A stretch of DNA of 49,610 nt from Acidimicrobiia bacterium UBA5794. GTDB lineage: Bacteria; Actinomycetota; Acidimicrobiia; Spongiisociales; UBA5794. This document shows positions 42,438-49,610 of this stretch, in pieces. Numbering within the stretch: position 1 is the first letter of the stretch; each line of letters begins with the position of its first letter. A program made the translations under genes and the position numbers. Where the stretch lies: the NCBI GenBank assembly GCA_002418265.1, contig DIDS01000021.1, forward strand, positions 1 through 49,610, read 5' to 3'. The notes under the pieces are model-generated. The model did no database searches. It was not told where the DNA came from and worked only from the letters and a program-made list of their open reading frames with translations.

Positions 42438-43703
42438 ATGTCAGGCATCGTCCACCGATCCCCCTTCTGGCCCGCCGCGCGCATCACGTTCACCGCGGCC
42501 CTGACGCTGTTCGCTGTGACAATCATCATTGGGATCCTCAACGGGCTCGATCTTTACGAGCCAGACCACGACACGCTGATTACACACGTACACGCTGGCA
42601 CCCTCGGTTGGATCACACTTGCCACCACTGGCGCAGCTCTCCTCATGTTCTCGGGACCGCACAACGACACCGATCGGGGCCGGCAACAGGCCCAGACCTT
42701 GGCGTGGGCAATAACAACAGCGATCGTGCTGTACGTGCTTGCTTTCTTCGCTGGAGATCGCATCCCCGGCGACCGCATCCAACGCCCAATCTTCGGAACG
42801 CTACTCCTCATCGTGGTCACCTGGTTTGCCGTGTGGCTCTTTTCATCAAACGCCAAGAACGAAGAAAGCAGCGTTGCACGCCTCGGTCTGCTCTTGGCAT
42901 GGATCTCGTTGATGATCGGAGCTGTTCTTGGTGTGTTGCTTGGCGTTTACACATCCCAGGGTGAGATCCCTGGTCTTGATGATGACACCGCTGCGGCCGT
43001 CAGCGAAGGTCATCCACCGGCAATGGTGATCGGGTTCTTGATCCTTGCTGCGATGGCCGTCATTGAGTGGCTGTTTCGCAACCACACACGATGGTCCGCA
43101 GATCGTCTTGGCGCCGCCCAGATGTGGATTCTCTTCACCGCCGGTTTGCTTGCCAACATCGGGTTCCTCACGCAGATGGAAGAGGAGCTCCTTGGACCTG
43201 CGAATCTCCTGATGATTGTCGGGGTGATCATCCTTTTGGTGAGATATCGGAGCGATCTTCTGCCCGCAGGCTGGCGAGAGGCCGGAACCGGTGCCTATGT
43301 ACGGCTGAGCAGCCTGTTCCTTGTGGTCTATCTCATTCTCGGTACGGTTCTCATCGTCGGAGTCGTCAGTGGGAACATCGACATCGACGCGATGACGGAA
43401 TCCCAGGAAGGACTCATCCTCGGCTTTGACCACACGATGTTCGTCGGTGTCATGACAAATCTGTTGTTCGGGACGATCGTTCTGGGGGCCATGGGAAGAC
43501 GGGGGTTGTCGATACTCGATCGGGTCGTCATGTGGGGAGTCAACCTCGGAATCGTCGGATTCGTCATCGGACTCCTAGCGGTGAGCCCCGTGATGAAACG
43601 GATCTCCACACCCGTGATGGGGACTGCCCTCCTGATCGGGATCGTTGGCTACATCCTTGAGATGCACGGGGCAAGCACCCTCGAGACCAACGTGGCGGGG
43701 TGA
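42438..43703 (+). CDS. Polytopic membrane protein resembling heme-copper oxidase subunit I/NnrS
   Basis: 421 residues, about 12 helices; AGGAGG precedes the ATG. Conserved-looking intramembrane histidines occur in LITHVHAGTLGW (about 48-59), SEGHPPAMVIGF and GFDHTMFVGVMTN, the kind of placement seen in cbb3 subunit I and NnrS proteins that hold heme. The full set of CuB ligands is not evident, so it may be a haem-binding relative rather than an oxidase. The convergent neighbour, 1 nt away, encodes a lipoprotein c-type cytochrome, a plausible electron partner. Divergent from ppdK. Confidence 0.75.
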   Translation: MSGIVHRSPFWPAARITFTAALTLFAVTIIIGILNGLDLYEPDHDTLITHVHAGTLGWITLATTGAALLMFSGPHNDTDRGRQQAQTLAWAITTAIVLYVLAFFAGDRIPGDRIQRPIFGTLLLIVVTWFAVWLFSSNAKNEESSVARLGLLLAWISLMIGAVLGVLLGVYTSQGEIPGLDDDTAAAVSEGHPPAMVIGFLILAAMAVIEWLFRNHTRWSADRLGAAQMWILFTAGLLANIGFLTQMEEELLGPANLLMIVGVIILLVRYRSDLLPAGWREAGTGAYVRLSSLFLVVYLILGTVLIVGVVSGNIDIDAMTESQEGLILGFDHTMFVGVMTNLLFGTIVLGAMGRRGLSILDRVVMWGVNLGIVGFVIGLLAVSPVMKRISTPVMGTALLIGIVGYILEMHGASTLETNVAG

Positions 43704-43704
43704 C

Positions 43705-44139
43705 CTACTCGGACGACCCCGGGGTCGACACCCCACATTCGTCCAAGGCGGTTCCTTCGTCCATGCCACCGTAGAACACGCGCTCGTACGCAGCGACAGC
43801 CTTGATCTGCTCCGCGGACAACGTCGCGCCCTGACCCGGCATCACCTGCTCGATGGGCGAATCGTTGGCCCCGTACGTATCGCCGTGGACGATCTTCCAC
43901 TGATCGGATCCGAGGGTTATCCATTCGACATGCTCATCGCAGGACGGAAACGTCTTGGCGACATCAGCCAGAGCAGGACCGATACCACCCTGCCCGTTTG
44001 ACCCATGACATGCCGAACAGATATTCCCGTAGACCTCCCTCCCCTGCCTGAGCGGTGAATCACTCGCCTCCGCGCCACCGCACGCAGCCAGCAGGAGCAG
44101 AAAGGCGACACAAACCAACACGTGGGAACGGCGGATCAT
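43705..44139 (-). CDS. Lipoprotein cytochrome c
   Basis: 144 residues. Lipobox LLAAC gives lipid Cys20. Class I cytochrome c: heme motif CSACH at 41-45 within GREVYGNICSACHGSNGQGG, distal Met in EQVMPGQGATLS, and closing helix IKAVAAYERVFY. A loop of about 40 residues between GPALADVAKTF and the Met is longer than in small cytochromes. It would carry electrons at the outer membrane face, possibly to the aa3 oxidase or the adjacent HCO-like protein. Confidence 0.92.
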   Translation of the reverse strand: MIRRSHVLVCVAFLLLLAACGGAEASDSPLRQGREVYGNICSACHGSNGQGGIGPALADVAKTFPSCDEHVEWITLGSDQWKIVHGDTYGANDSPIEQVMPGQGATLSAEQIKAVAAYERVFYGGMDEGTALDECGVSTPGSSE

Positions 44140-44184
44140 CCAACGATGCTAGTGCTACGTCGATAGGATCGCCGAGGCATCGGT

Positions 44185-44436
44185 TCAATTGAGGCCGAAC
44201 ACGGTGAGAAGCGCCGAATCAAGGAGGAGAATCAGCAGAGGCCCCCACCCTTGTTCGCTGATGAGCGTTGCTGTTGTGCACGTCTCAACGCCTTCCGCGG
44301 TCTCGCTGCACCCTGTGGCGACTGGCAAGAACATCAGAGCGATACCAGCGAGCACGATGAGCACTGGCGGGAGGACACGCCAGACCAAGACCGCCCCGTC
44401 GTGATCAGACCGAGGCGGACGACGTCGTATCCTCAT
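44185..44436 (-). CDS. Small membrane protein, unknown
   Basis: 83 residues from ATG 44436. Basic N-terminus (MRIRRRPPR), a helix VLPPVLIVLAGIALMFLP, a loop with two cysteines (TGCSETAEGVETCTTA) that could form a disulfide, and a second helix ending VFGLN. No family recognised. Its start abuts the divergent Acr3 gene, so the two share a promoter region or the true start is further in. Confidence 0.6.
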   Translation of the reverse strand: MRIRRRPPRSDHDGAVLVWRVLPPVLIVLAGIALMFLPVATGCSETAEGVETCTTATLISEQGWGPLLILLLDSALLTVFGLN

Positions 44437-44455
44437 GGATGACATGGCAAGAGGC

Positions 44456-45529
44456 ATGACCACGAACGAAGCATCCGTCACCAAGAGGCTTTCGACACTC
44501 GACCGGTATCTGCCGATCTGGATCCTCCTCGCCATGGCCGTCGGCCTCCTCCTCGGAAGAAGCTTTCCAGGGCTCAACGACTCGCTCGACACCATCAAGA
44601 TCGACACCGTGTCGATACCCATCGCCATCGGGTTGCTTGCCATGATGTATCCGGTTCTCGCCAAGGTGAAGTACTCCAGGATCGGCGAGATCACCTCGGA
44701 CCGCAGGTTGATGGGCGCTTCGCTGTTCCTCAACTGGATCATCGGACCTGCGGTCATGTTCGCGCTCGCATGGACCCTGCTCCCCGATCTTCCCGCCTAT
44801 CGCACCGGTCTCATCGTCATTGGTCTGGCCCGATGTATTGCAATGGTGCTCATCTGGAACGATCTTGCCTGCGGCAACGGCGAAGCCGCCGCCGTGCTTG
44901 TGGCCATCAACTCGGTGTTCCAGGTGCTCGCCTACGCACTCCTCGGCTGGTTCTACCTTCAGGTGCTGCCGGATTGGCTCGGACTCGACAGCGGTTCGGC
45001 GCTCGACGTCTCGATGTGGGCAATAGCAAAGACTGTCTTCATCTTCTTGGGCATCCCCCTCGTCGCTGGCTACCTGTCGAGGGTCTGGGGTGAGCGCGTC
45101 AAGGGCATCGATTGGTATGAAACCGTGTTCCTCCCCAAGATCGGCCCGGTCGCCCTGTGGGGTTTGCTCTTTACGATCGTGGTCATGTTTGCCCTCCAGG
45201 GCGAGAACATCACATCGAAACCGCTCGACGTCGTGCGCATCGCAATCCCGCTGCTCGCCTACTTCGGCATCATGTGGTTCGGATCATTCTTTTTGGGATA
45301 CCGCATGGGGTTCTCCTATGGCAAGAACACAGCGATGGCCTTTACCGCCGCGGGAAACAACTTCGAATTGGCGATCGCCGTCTCCATCGGAGTGTTCGGG
45401 ATCACCTCGGGCGAAGCCCTTGCGGGTGTCATCGGGCCGCTCATTGAGGTGCCAGCCCTCGTGGCTTTGGTATACGTAGCCCTCAAGCTCCGAAAACGGC
45501 TGTACAACCAGGAAGGAGACAGAGCATGA
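44456..45529 (+). CDS. acr3: ACR3-type arsenite efflux permease
   Basis: 357 residues from ATG 44456, which has AGAGG just upstream (in-frame ATGs at 44435 and 44447 are alternatives). Ten helices with KLST-like entry RLSTLDRYLPIWIL, NWIIGPAVMFALAW, the arsenite-binding Cys in GLARCIAMVLIWNDLACG and FTAAGNNFELAIAV (conserved Glu). It expels As(III) by proton antiport. No arsR, arsC or arsM is adjacent, so regulation is not visible here; it stands alone rather than in an ars operon. Confidence 0.95.
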   Translation: MTTNEASVTKRLSTLDRYLPIWILLAMAVGLLLGRSFPGLNDSLDTIKIDTVSIPIAIGLLAMMYPVLAKVKYSRIGEITSDRRLMGASLFLNWIIGPAVMFALAWTLLPDLPAYRTGLIVIGLARCIAMVLIWNDLACGNGEAAAVLVAINSVFQVLAYALLGWFYLQVLPDWLGLDSGSALDVSMWAIAKTVFIFLGIPLVAGYLSRVWGERVKGIDWYETVFLPKIGPVALWGLLFTIVVMFALQGENITSKPLDVVRIAIPLLAYFGIMWFGSFFLGYRMGFSYGKNTAMAFTAAGNNFELAIAVSIGVFGITSGEALAGVIGPLIEVPALVALVYVALKLRKRLYNQEGDRA

Positions 45530-45549
45530 ACGGCTTTGGGTCGGTGTGG

Positions 45550-47352
45550 CTATGCGCTACGTGGAAGGGCGAACTCGAAGATGCTCTCGCCGTCCTGGTG
45601 CCGGTAGGTGAGGTCACCGCCCATGAGATGGGCAAGTTGACGGGAGATCGCCAGTCCCAACCCGATCGAATCAGCAAGCCCGGGTGAGTTGTGGGCACGT
45701 TGGTAGGGCTCAAAAATCCGCTCGCGGTCCTGATCAGGTATGGCAGTTCCGTTGTCACAGACGAGCACTCTGGCAGTGGCGTCACCGCTCAGCACCTCGA
45801 TCCGAATGGTGTCGCCGCCATAGCGGAGGGCGTTGGAAACGAGGTTGCGAACGACCTGACGGATCCGATCGGGGTCGCCCTGAGCTTGCACCGCGGGGCC
45901 GACCAACTCGATGTGGGTGAGTTGGTCCCGCTCGAACAACTCCACCACTTGGGCAGCTTGGGCGTGCAGGTTGACCGGAACCGACGCGACCTCCAGCGCA
46001 GTCATGTCCGCTCTGGCGGCAAGCAGAAGGTCGCTGATGATGTTGGTGAGGTCCGTTCCTTGCGCAACCAGTAATTCGAGAAGCTCGGCACGTTCGGCCT
46101 CTGAGATCGTGTCCGCTGTGTCTTGAAGAATCTGGCTGAACCCCACCACCGCGGTGAGGGGGGTGCGAAGCTCGTGACTGACGCTGGCCAAGAACGCATC
46201 CTTGGCCCGATTCAACTGTTGGAGCCGCTCTTGATGTGCCTCTCGTTCCCAGAAGGCACCAAACATCTTGGCTGTGGTTGCGAGCAAGGACACATCGGTT
46301 TCACTCCAGTGACGCACCACGGTGGAATCAGAGAAGCCGATCAGACCGGCCCACTCACCGTCCACGAAAATAGGAAGATCCAGCTCACATCTCACCGGGA
46401 ACGGGTCTGCGGCGTACTGGTCGTATTCAGGACCTTCGAGTTCCTCAGGGATGATCACGATCGGTCTTCCGGCTTCCAGCGCCTGTCGCGAAGTGGGCAT
46501 GCTTTCCCACGGCACGAGATCCCAATACTCGTTGCCCGGTTCGGGGTCGACTTCACCGGGACCCTTGGCTTTGGCGACGGTGCGCGAGCAGAGACCCAAT
46601 TCGGGATTGATGACGTTGCGTTCCAAGAACACGTATGTGGCTTCGGTGGCGACGAACAGCGCTTCCAACGCATCCTGGATTCGGTTCGCTCCCGAACTGG
46701 CAAGGAGGTGCTGAGCGCAGGCAGCCAACGCGGTTTCGTACCGGGCACTGTGTTCGGCTCTCTCAACGGCATCTTTGCTTTCGAAAGCACTCCCGAGGAT
46801 GTTGGCGACAGATCTCAGGAAATCACCATCGTCAACGGTGAAATGCCGTAGACGTGTGCTGTGCACGCCAAGAACACCAAACGGATTGTTCCGTCCTTGG
46901 ATGACCACACTCATGCCTGAAACCACACCGTGATCAAGCAGGAGCGGAGGACCCGTAAACCGGGTCTCGTGTTCCATGTCTTCAACAAAGATGGGTTCGT
47001 TCGAAAGCAATGTGTATCCCGCCTGGGAGTTGCGTCCGCACGAAACCGTGGTCTCCCCCACCTCGACGTGGGCTTGCCATCCACTCCCCGCGATCAGAAC
47101 CAGCGGCTCGCCGACAGCGGGCTGATGAAGGACCTTGACGTACTCAACGTCGAGAGCCTCGCGTAGGAAACCCACCGCCAGGTCCACCAGACCATCCACA
47201 TCCCGACCGAGCAGGGCGCGTTGTCCCAGGTCTGCTATTGCTTCCATTTGTGAACGGCGAACGGAAGCACCCCGATTCAACTCCGTGGCGTCCATGACCA
47301 TGGATCGCCTCGCAGTCGCGTCCATACGGTCTCTTGAGGAGAAAAAAGACAT
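45550..47352 (-). CDS. Cytoplasmic GAF-GAF histidine kinase
   Basis: About 600 residues, no membrane helix. Two GAF domains lie at about 35-205 and 210-370 (first with YVKVLHQPAVGEPLVLIAGS, second containing EELEGPEYDQYAADPF). The kinase core follows: H-box FLASVSHELRTPLTAVVGFS, N-box VVRNLVSNALRYGGD, G1 CDNGTAIP and G2 GLGLAISRQLAHLMGG. The sensed signal, probably a small molecule or redox state, is unknown. No response regulator is adjacent, so it is an orphan kinase. ATG at 47352; a TTG one codon earlier and ATGs further in are alternatives. Confidence 0.93.
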   Translation of the reverse strand: MSFFSSRDRMDATARRSMVMDATELNRGASVRRSQMEAIADLGQRALLGRDVDGLVDLAVGFLREALDVEYVKVLHQPAVGEPLVLIAGSGWQAHVEVGETTVSCGRNSQAGYTLLSNEPIFVEDMEHETRFTGPPLLLDHGVVSGMSVVIQGRNNPFGVLGVHSTRLRHFTVDDGDFLRSVANILGSAFESKDAVERAEHSARYETALAACAQHLLASSGANRIQDALEALFVATEATYVFLERNVINPELGLCSRTVAKAKGPGEVDPEPGNEYWDLVPWESMPTSRQALEAGRPIVIIPEELEGPEYDQYAADPFPVRCELDLPIFVDGEWAGLIGFSDSTVVRHWSETDVSLLATTAKMFGAFWEREAHQERLQQLNRAKDAFLASVSHELRTPLTAVVGFSQILQDTADTISEAERAELLELLVAQGTDLTNIISDLLLAARADMTALEVASVPVNLHAQAAQVVELFERDQLTHIELVGPAVQAQGDPDRIRQVVRNLVSNALRYGGDTIRIEVLSGDATARVLVCDNGTAIPDQDRERIFEPYQRAHNSPGLADSIGLGLAISRQLAHLMGGDLTYRHQDGESIFEFALPRSA

Positions 47353-47531
47353 CAACAGATCTTCGGCCTACCGGCACGATTCTTGAGGTTGATCGATTCT
47401 GAGATCCGGCCAAAAAAGCAATGTGGCTGCTCACCACCGACGCGTACTCCATCAATGGTGCATCGAAACGATCTGACCAAAAGTGGTTGCCAGAGCCAAA
47501 TAGATCGGTTCAGTCTTCCTGATTGCCAGAA

Positions 47532-49202
47532 TCAGTGCTCCGACAGTGCCTCGACCGCAAGATCGACATGTGTGAAATCGCGGCCCTCCAAATCGTATCC
47601 TCCCAGTTCCAAGCCGTTTCTGACCGGTTCCGGGAGCCGGGCAAACGCGATGACGACGTTTCTCGATTCCAACTCGTCGTGGAGCTTCAGAATCTCGTCG
47701 GCAGCTGTTGTGTCAATGTCAGTAATGGCTTCGGCGTCGATCACGACAGCCTTCGGATGTCGCTCGTCAACCTCTGCGAGGACGGTTTCCCTGAAGGATC
47801 CAACGTTTGCAAAGAACAGCTCCGCACCGAAATGCACGACGGAGATGCCTTCTGTGACGTCGACTCCCTCATCATTGCGGTCACGGAAGAGACCAGATCT
47901 CGGATCTCTGCCGAGCCACATGATGCGTGGCCGCACAGCCCTCGACATCAAACCCACCAGGGAGACCACTACCCCGATCATCAGGCCAGCAAGCACATCA
48001 AAGACAAGCACCCCGATGAGGGTGGCGACAGCGGCCCAAAAGTCGACCGTGTTGCGGGACTTAAGAGCCATGATCGGCCGGACATTGATCAATCGCGCGA
48101 CGGCGTGAATCACAATCGCCCCCAGCGCGGCCTCCGGGAGGTTCGTGAAGAGCGGAGTGAGGAACAACAGAGTCAAGACGAGGGCGCCGAACACCACAAG
48201 GCTCGAAACCTGAGTTCTCTGCCCCGCAGCATCGCCAGCCGCTGTACGTGCATTGGATGCGTTCACAGAGAATGCACCGAACAATCCCCCACCAGCGTTG
48301 GCTGCCCCCAAAGCGATCAATTCCTGATCGGCGTCAACTCGTTCGCGGTGCCGTGCGGCGAACGTTTTGGCCAACGCCATCGATTCTCCGTACACCACGA
48401 TGGCAACGCCTATGGCTCCAGGGATCAGGGCCATCACCGCGGACCAGGACACCGATGGGATCGCCAGCGATGGGAGGCCAGAAGGAATGTCTCCAACCAC
48501 GTGTACACCGGCGTCAACCAGGTCCAGCCACTTCACGGCGAGAATCGAACCGATCACCACCAGCAGGACCGAAGGAAACTTCGGTAGCAATCTTTCGAGT
48601 AGGAAGAGCGCAACCAGCGATGATGCGCCGACAGCCAACGTCGTCACATCCAGGTCCGGTAGTTGACGGATGAGATCGATCACTTCGGCAAAGAACCCGT
48701 CACCCTCGGTTTCGAAGCCAAAGAGCTTCCCCGCTTGACCCATCGCGACCGTCAGCGCAACACCAACGATGAAGCCCTTCAACACCGGCTCCGACAGGAA
48801 ATCGGCGATAACGCCCATGTGGGCCAAGCCAGCGACAACCAGTACGACTCCGACAATCAGCGCCAACAGCACCGTCAGCGTGACGAATTCTTCGCTCCCG
48901 GCCGCGGCAAACGGTGCAACGGTTGCAAATGAAAGCGCAGCTACTGCAGCGCTCGGCCCGATCGTCACACGGCGCGCCGAACCGAATATGGCATACAGGA
49001 GCAGTGGAACAGTGGCGGCATACAAACCGGTTTGAGGCGGCATGCCCGCTATCGAGGCATATGCGATTGCTTCGGGAACGACAATCGCCCAGACGGTGAT
49101 CCCGGCCATGAGGTCGCCGCTGAACCACGACCCTTCGTAGTCCCGGAGGTCCCGCATCAACGGCATCCAGCCCGACCCCGCATCTTTGTTCCCCGTGGCC
49201 AT
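47532..49202 (-). CDS. SulP-family anion transporter with STAS domain
   Basis: 556 residues. The membrane domain opens with the SulP signature VVPEAIAYASIAGMPPQTGL and IFGSARRVTIGPSAAVAALS; further repeats run to about residue 420. The C-terminal STAS domain (about 440-550) includes VVHFGAELFFANVGSF and VVIDAEAITDIDTTAADEIL. Family members move sulfate, bicarbonate or dicarboxylates; no carbonic anhydrase or cys gene is adjacent to decide. 47356-47531 contains no gene. Confidence 0.93.
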   Translation of the reverse strand: MATGNKDAGSGWMPLMRDLRDYEGSWFSGDLMAGITVWAIVVPEAIAYASIAGMPPQTGLYAATVPLLLYAIFGSARRVTIGPSAAVAALSFATVAPFAAAGSEEFVTLTVLLALIVGVVLVVAGLAHMGVIADFLSEPVLKGFIVGVALTVAMGQAGKLFGFETEGDGFFAEVIDLIRQLPDLDVTTLAVGASSLVALFLLERLLPKFPSVLLVVIGSILAVKWLDLVDAGVHVVGDIPSGLPSLAIPSVSWSAVMALIPGAIGVAIVVYGESMALAKTFAARHRERVDADQELIALGAANAGGGLFGAFSVNASNARTAAGDAAGQRTQVSSLVVFGALVLTLLFLTPLFTNLPEAALGAIVIHAVARLINVRPIMALKSRNTVDFWAAVATLIGVLVFDVLAGLMIGVVVSLVGLMSRAVRPRIMWLGRDPRSGLFRDRNDEGVDVTEGISVVHFGAELFFANVGSFRETVLAEVDERHPKAVVIDAEAITDIDTTAADEILKLHDELESRNVVIAFARLPEPVRNGLELGGYDLEGRDFTHVDLAVEALSEH

Positions 49203-49380
49203 TTCATCCCCTCAATCCTCGATGCGGGCGCGGGTCAGCGTCAGTTCCGAGGGCGATCGTAGCGGAACGATCAGCCGTCACGGATGCTCGACACGGCATG
49301 ATTCGAAAGTCACGAGCGGGGGTGCCGTGGTCGCCAGTGAGAGAGACAACAAACCCCAATGACATCAGGGGGATTCTCGG

Positions 49381-49427
49381 CTCCGGGGGTGGGACTTGAA
49401 CCCACGACAAACGGATTAACAGTCCGC
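49381..49427 (-). other. 3' fragment of tRNA-Asn, probable attachment site
   Basis: Minus strand reads anticodon arm GCGGA-CTGTTAA-TCCGT (anticodon GTT), variable loop, T-arm GTGGGTTCAAGTCCCAC, 3' acceptor CCCCGGA and discriminator G, all normal for tRNA-Asn. The D-arm and the 5' acceptor strand (TCCGGGG) are absent from the 150 nt preceding it. A clean 47-nt 3' half is what remains of a tRNA at one end of an element integrated into it (attL or attR). Confidence 0.75.
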
Positions 49428-49610
49428 ATCAGGCACTGAATCGTGTTCCAGCAATGCCAAGGTATTCCGGCCGATTCCCTTGTAGCACAAGGCTTTTCAG
49501 CCCCTCACTGGTTGGCAGTGGCCCTCATCGTTTTGCGACGTTTCGCGCCCTTTCGCGCCCTATACGCGCCCTCAGTGTCGCCGCTCCCGGCAGTGTCCCG
49601 TTGAGTGGTG
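49428..49610. other. Presumed end of an integrated element (noncoding)
   Basis: No convincing gene in the remaining 183 nt. A hairpin CCTTGT-AGC-ACAAGG (49478-49492) followed by CTTTT on plus looks like a weak terminator. Base order and repeats differ from the flanking chromosome. Confidence 0.4.
49544..49571. repeat. Three short direct repeats next to the tRNA fragment
   Basis: CGCGCCC occurs at 49544-49550, 49554-49560 and 49565-49571, each followed by T or C and spaced 10-11 nt, i.e. one helical turn. Position 117-144 nt from the tRNA-Asn fragment fits arm-type integrase-binding sites, which is inference. Confidence 0.5.

Noticed and set aside
49381..49427. A functional tRNA-Asn gene
   Set aside because: D-arm and 5' acceptor strand are missing; upstream bases cannot pair with CCCCGGA.

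Overview
The window is a stretch of ordinary, densely packed chromosome from a high-GC Gram-positive bacterium. A WhiB protein, luciferase-like (F420/FMN) oxidoreductase, Flp pilin, LCP protein, PF10081-type hydrolase, aa3 oxidase cluster and frequent GTG/TTG starts point to Actinomycetota, probably an uncultured member near Acidimicrobiia. That placement is an inference from gene content; no 16S gene is present. Most genes are housekeeping, on both strands, in short operons.

Left part (1-12700). A HisC-like aminotransferase overlaps a TlpA-like lipoprotein and a divergent Lgt-family membrane protein. Facing them is the most striking object in the window: a second TlpA/thioredoxin-like lipoprotein (2448-3110, minus) whose first active-site cysteine codon is an in-frame TGA. 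The TGA is followed at the correct distance by a hairpin with the features of a bacterial SECIS element, so it is a candidate UxxC selenoprotein. Then come trpD, whiB, rnpB (RNase P RNA), an aquaporin, an LLM oxidoreductase, a TauE/SafE exporter encoded as two half-genes, a coiled-coil zinc-ribbon protein, a Flp pilin, a sortase-like lipoprotein lacking its catalytic cysteine, tRNA-Val(TAC) and a DUF454 protein. Composite GC-rich palindromic repeats sit in many of the gaps.

Centre (12700-29300). A protein carrying a ParB-like N-terminal peptide motif and a CoA-binding protein precede a flippase-like/polyprenyl-phosphate sugar transferase fusion. Next are an LCP cell-wall ligase, a YvlD protein, a PF10081-type alpha/beta hydrolase and a PlsC acyltransferase with extra membrane segments, so the block deals with envelope assembly. 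A compact minus-strand operon follows: cytochrome c oxidase subunits II-I-IV-III (A2-type, YSHPAVY motif) plus a degenerate cupredoxin-like membrane protein. OsmC, a decayed beta-propeller gene, a CDF metal exporter and a COX15-type heme A synthase translationally coupled to it complete the region.

Right part (29300-49610). DUF1801/YdeI proteins; a locally AT-richer patch beside tRNA-Ile2(CAT); an amidohydrolase with a discoidin-like tail; an operon of a PD-(D/E)XK-like protein, TrmL and a hot-dog thioesterase; a zinc alcohol dehydrogenase, acyl-CoA dehydrogenase, MenC, PPDK, a membrane protein resembling heme-copper oxidase subunit I next to a lipoprotein cytochrome c, an Acr3 arsenite exporter, a GAF histidine kinase and a SulP transporter. 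At the right edge is the 3' 47 nt of a tRNA-Asn without its 5' half, followed by short direct repeats: the expected look of an att junction, suggesting an integrated element starts there.
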